Of a stretch of DNA of 23,362 bases, positions 23,048 through 23,362 are shown in pieces (position 1 is the first letter of the stretch; each line of letters opens with the position of its first letter). The notes under the pieces were generated by a model. It ran no database searches. It had not been told where the DNA came from and saw nothing but the letters and a program-made list of their open reading frames with translations. Location of the stretch: NCBI GenBank assembly GCA_900552015.1, contig URXY01000031.1, positions 1 to 23,362 on the forward strand, in the 5' to 3' direction. This DNA is from an uncultured Eubacteriales bacterium. Lineage in GTDB: Bacteria; Bacillota; Clostridia; Oscillospirales; Oscillospiraceae. A program made the translations under genes and the position numbers.

Positions 23048-23057
23048 GCGGTAAAAT
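23029..23057 (+). promoter_or_regulatory. Promoter of the 68-residue protein gene
   Basis: TTGTGT at 23029-23034 and TAAAAT at 23052-23057 have 17-bp spacing, 21 bp before the ATG. AAGGAGGG at 23063-23070 is the ribosome-binding site. Confidence 0.6.
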
Positions 23058-23078
23058 GCCATCAAGGAGGGATGCACT

Positions 23079-23285
23079 ATGACAACTTATAAAAGTCTCT
23101 ACCACCTGATGGTACGCTCCATGAGCGAAGCCATCGACCTTTACGACGAAGGTAAAGGCATTCTTGCCCGTGAAGTCCTGAAAAAAGCCCTGTTGGACGC
23201 AGAAGACCAAGTCATTTCACACAACATCATTTCCGATGAGCCCATCAGCAATGACTACAGCAGTGCCGACCCAGCAAAAGGCTAA
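23079..23285 (+). CDS. Small acidic hypothetical protein
   Basis: I do not recognise a named family. The 68-residue product has a strong ribosome-binding site (AAGGAGGG) before its ATG. It is predicted helical in the first 45 residues (YHLMVRSMSEAIDLYDEGKGILAREVLKKALLDAEDQVISH), like a helical hairpin or single TPR-type pair, then a polar, probably disordered tail (DEPISNDYSSADPAKG). It has no signal peptide or membrane segment. It is divergent from the second XRE regulator and likely the first gene of a rightward operon leaving the window; by position it could be an early gene of a mobile element. A second frame overlaps its 3' end (23236-23352). Confidence 0.72.
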   Translation: MTTYKSLYHLMVRSMSEAIDLYDEGKGILAREVLKKALLDAEDQVISHNIISDEPISNDYSSADPAKG

Positions 23286-23352
23286 AAAAGCAGTACCCCT
23301 AAGCGGCGAGCGCAGCAATGCGCGCCGTCAGAAGCAACAGCGGGGTGGATAA
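23236..23352 (+). CDS. Possible 38-residue overlapping ORF carrying the GERSNA motif
   Basis: An ATG at 23236, in the +1 frame relative to the gene before, opens 38 codons to TAA at 23350-23352. The second half is basic and polar (KAKKAVPLSGERSNARRQKQQRGG). No ribosome-binding site is visible, so translation would need coupling or a frameshift. It is listed because it contains the second copy of the 17-bp motif and has a stop before the window end. It may well be accidental. Confidence 0.25.
   Translation: MSPSAMTTAVPTQQKAKKAVPLSGERSNARRQKQQRGG
23305..23321 (+). repeat. 17-bp repeat motif, copy 2
   Basis: The copy reads GGCGAGCGCAGCAATGC, identical to the minus-strand copy at 22722-22738 in 16 of 17 bases. 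It lies about 20 bp after the stop of the 68-residue protein. Confidence 0.6.
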
Positions 23353-23362
23353 TCCAAAAAGG

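Noticed and set aside
20709..23362. Duplicate of the tRNA 3' end as an attachment site
   Set aside because: I looked for a second copy of the T-arm/acceptor sequence in the window and found none; an att site may lie outside.

Overview
The window reads as chromosomal DNA from a fairly GC-rich Gram-positive anaerobe of the Firmicutes, most likely a gut Oscillospiraceae-type organism. The reasons are Shine-Dalgarno starts of the AGGAGG kind, U-tract hairpin terminators, a ComF gene, a solitary MreB/Mbl gene, large secreted proteins held by S-layer-homology (SLH) repeats, and a composition that swings between GC-rich core genes and an AT-richer accessory end. The lineage is an inference from gene style, not from a marker gene.

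Left part, 1-8670: the 3' end of uvrA, a small membrane-anchored protein of unknown role, recD2 and comF form a co-directional DNA repair / DNA processing block (recD2 and comF overlap at ATGA). An MreB/Mbl gene with its own consensus promoter and a PepD-type dipeptidase follow. A bidirectional terminator separates pepD from a convergent HtrA-like membrane-anchored serine protease.

Middle, 8842-12876: a rightward three-gene run (COG2509 FAD-dependent oxidoreductase, D-2-hydroxyacid dehydrogenase, DUF368/PopT-type membrane protein) ends at a strong bidirectional terminator. Facing it is a small HAD-fold protein whose catalytic Asp is replaced, probably a pseudo-phosphatase.

Surface-protein part, 13044-19169: a secreted M14 carboxypeptidase-like protein with three variant SLH repeats, two tandem terminators, then a secreted protein with an unrecognised cysteine-containing N-terminal region, a pilin-type isopeptide domain and three canonical SLH repeats. 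A NimA-like flavoprotein with its own promoter closes the GC-rich core.

Right end, 19776-23362: an AT-richer accessory zone. It holds a small lipoprotein divergent from a Cro/C1-type regulator around a perfect 13-bp palindromic operator candidate, a tRNA-Val(CAC) on the minus strand, a mobile-element-like gene broken by an in-frame TAG at codon 5 behind an excellent ribosome-binding site, a 450-bp non-coding stretch with long inverted repeats and a sequence resembling a plasmid/ICE transfer origin, a small YolD-like minus-strand ORF, a second Cro/C1-type regulator paralogous to the first, and a divergent 68-residue protein. This looks like the edge of an integrative mobile element next to the tRNA. 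No integrase, relaxase or attachment repeat lies inside the window, so this remains an inference.

The observations most worth following are the amber-interrupted gene with the structured transfer-origin-like region after it, the degenerate HAD protein, the two regulator/palindrome modules, and the isopeptide/SLH surface protein.
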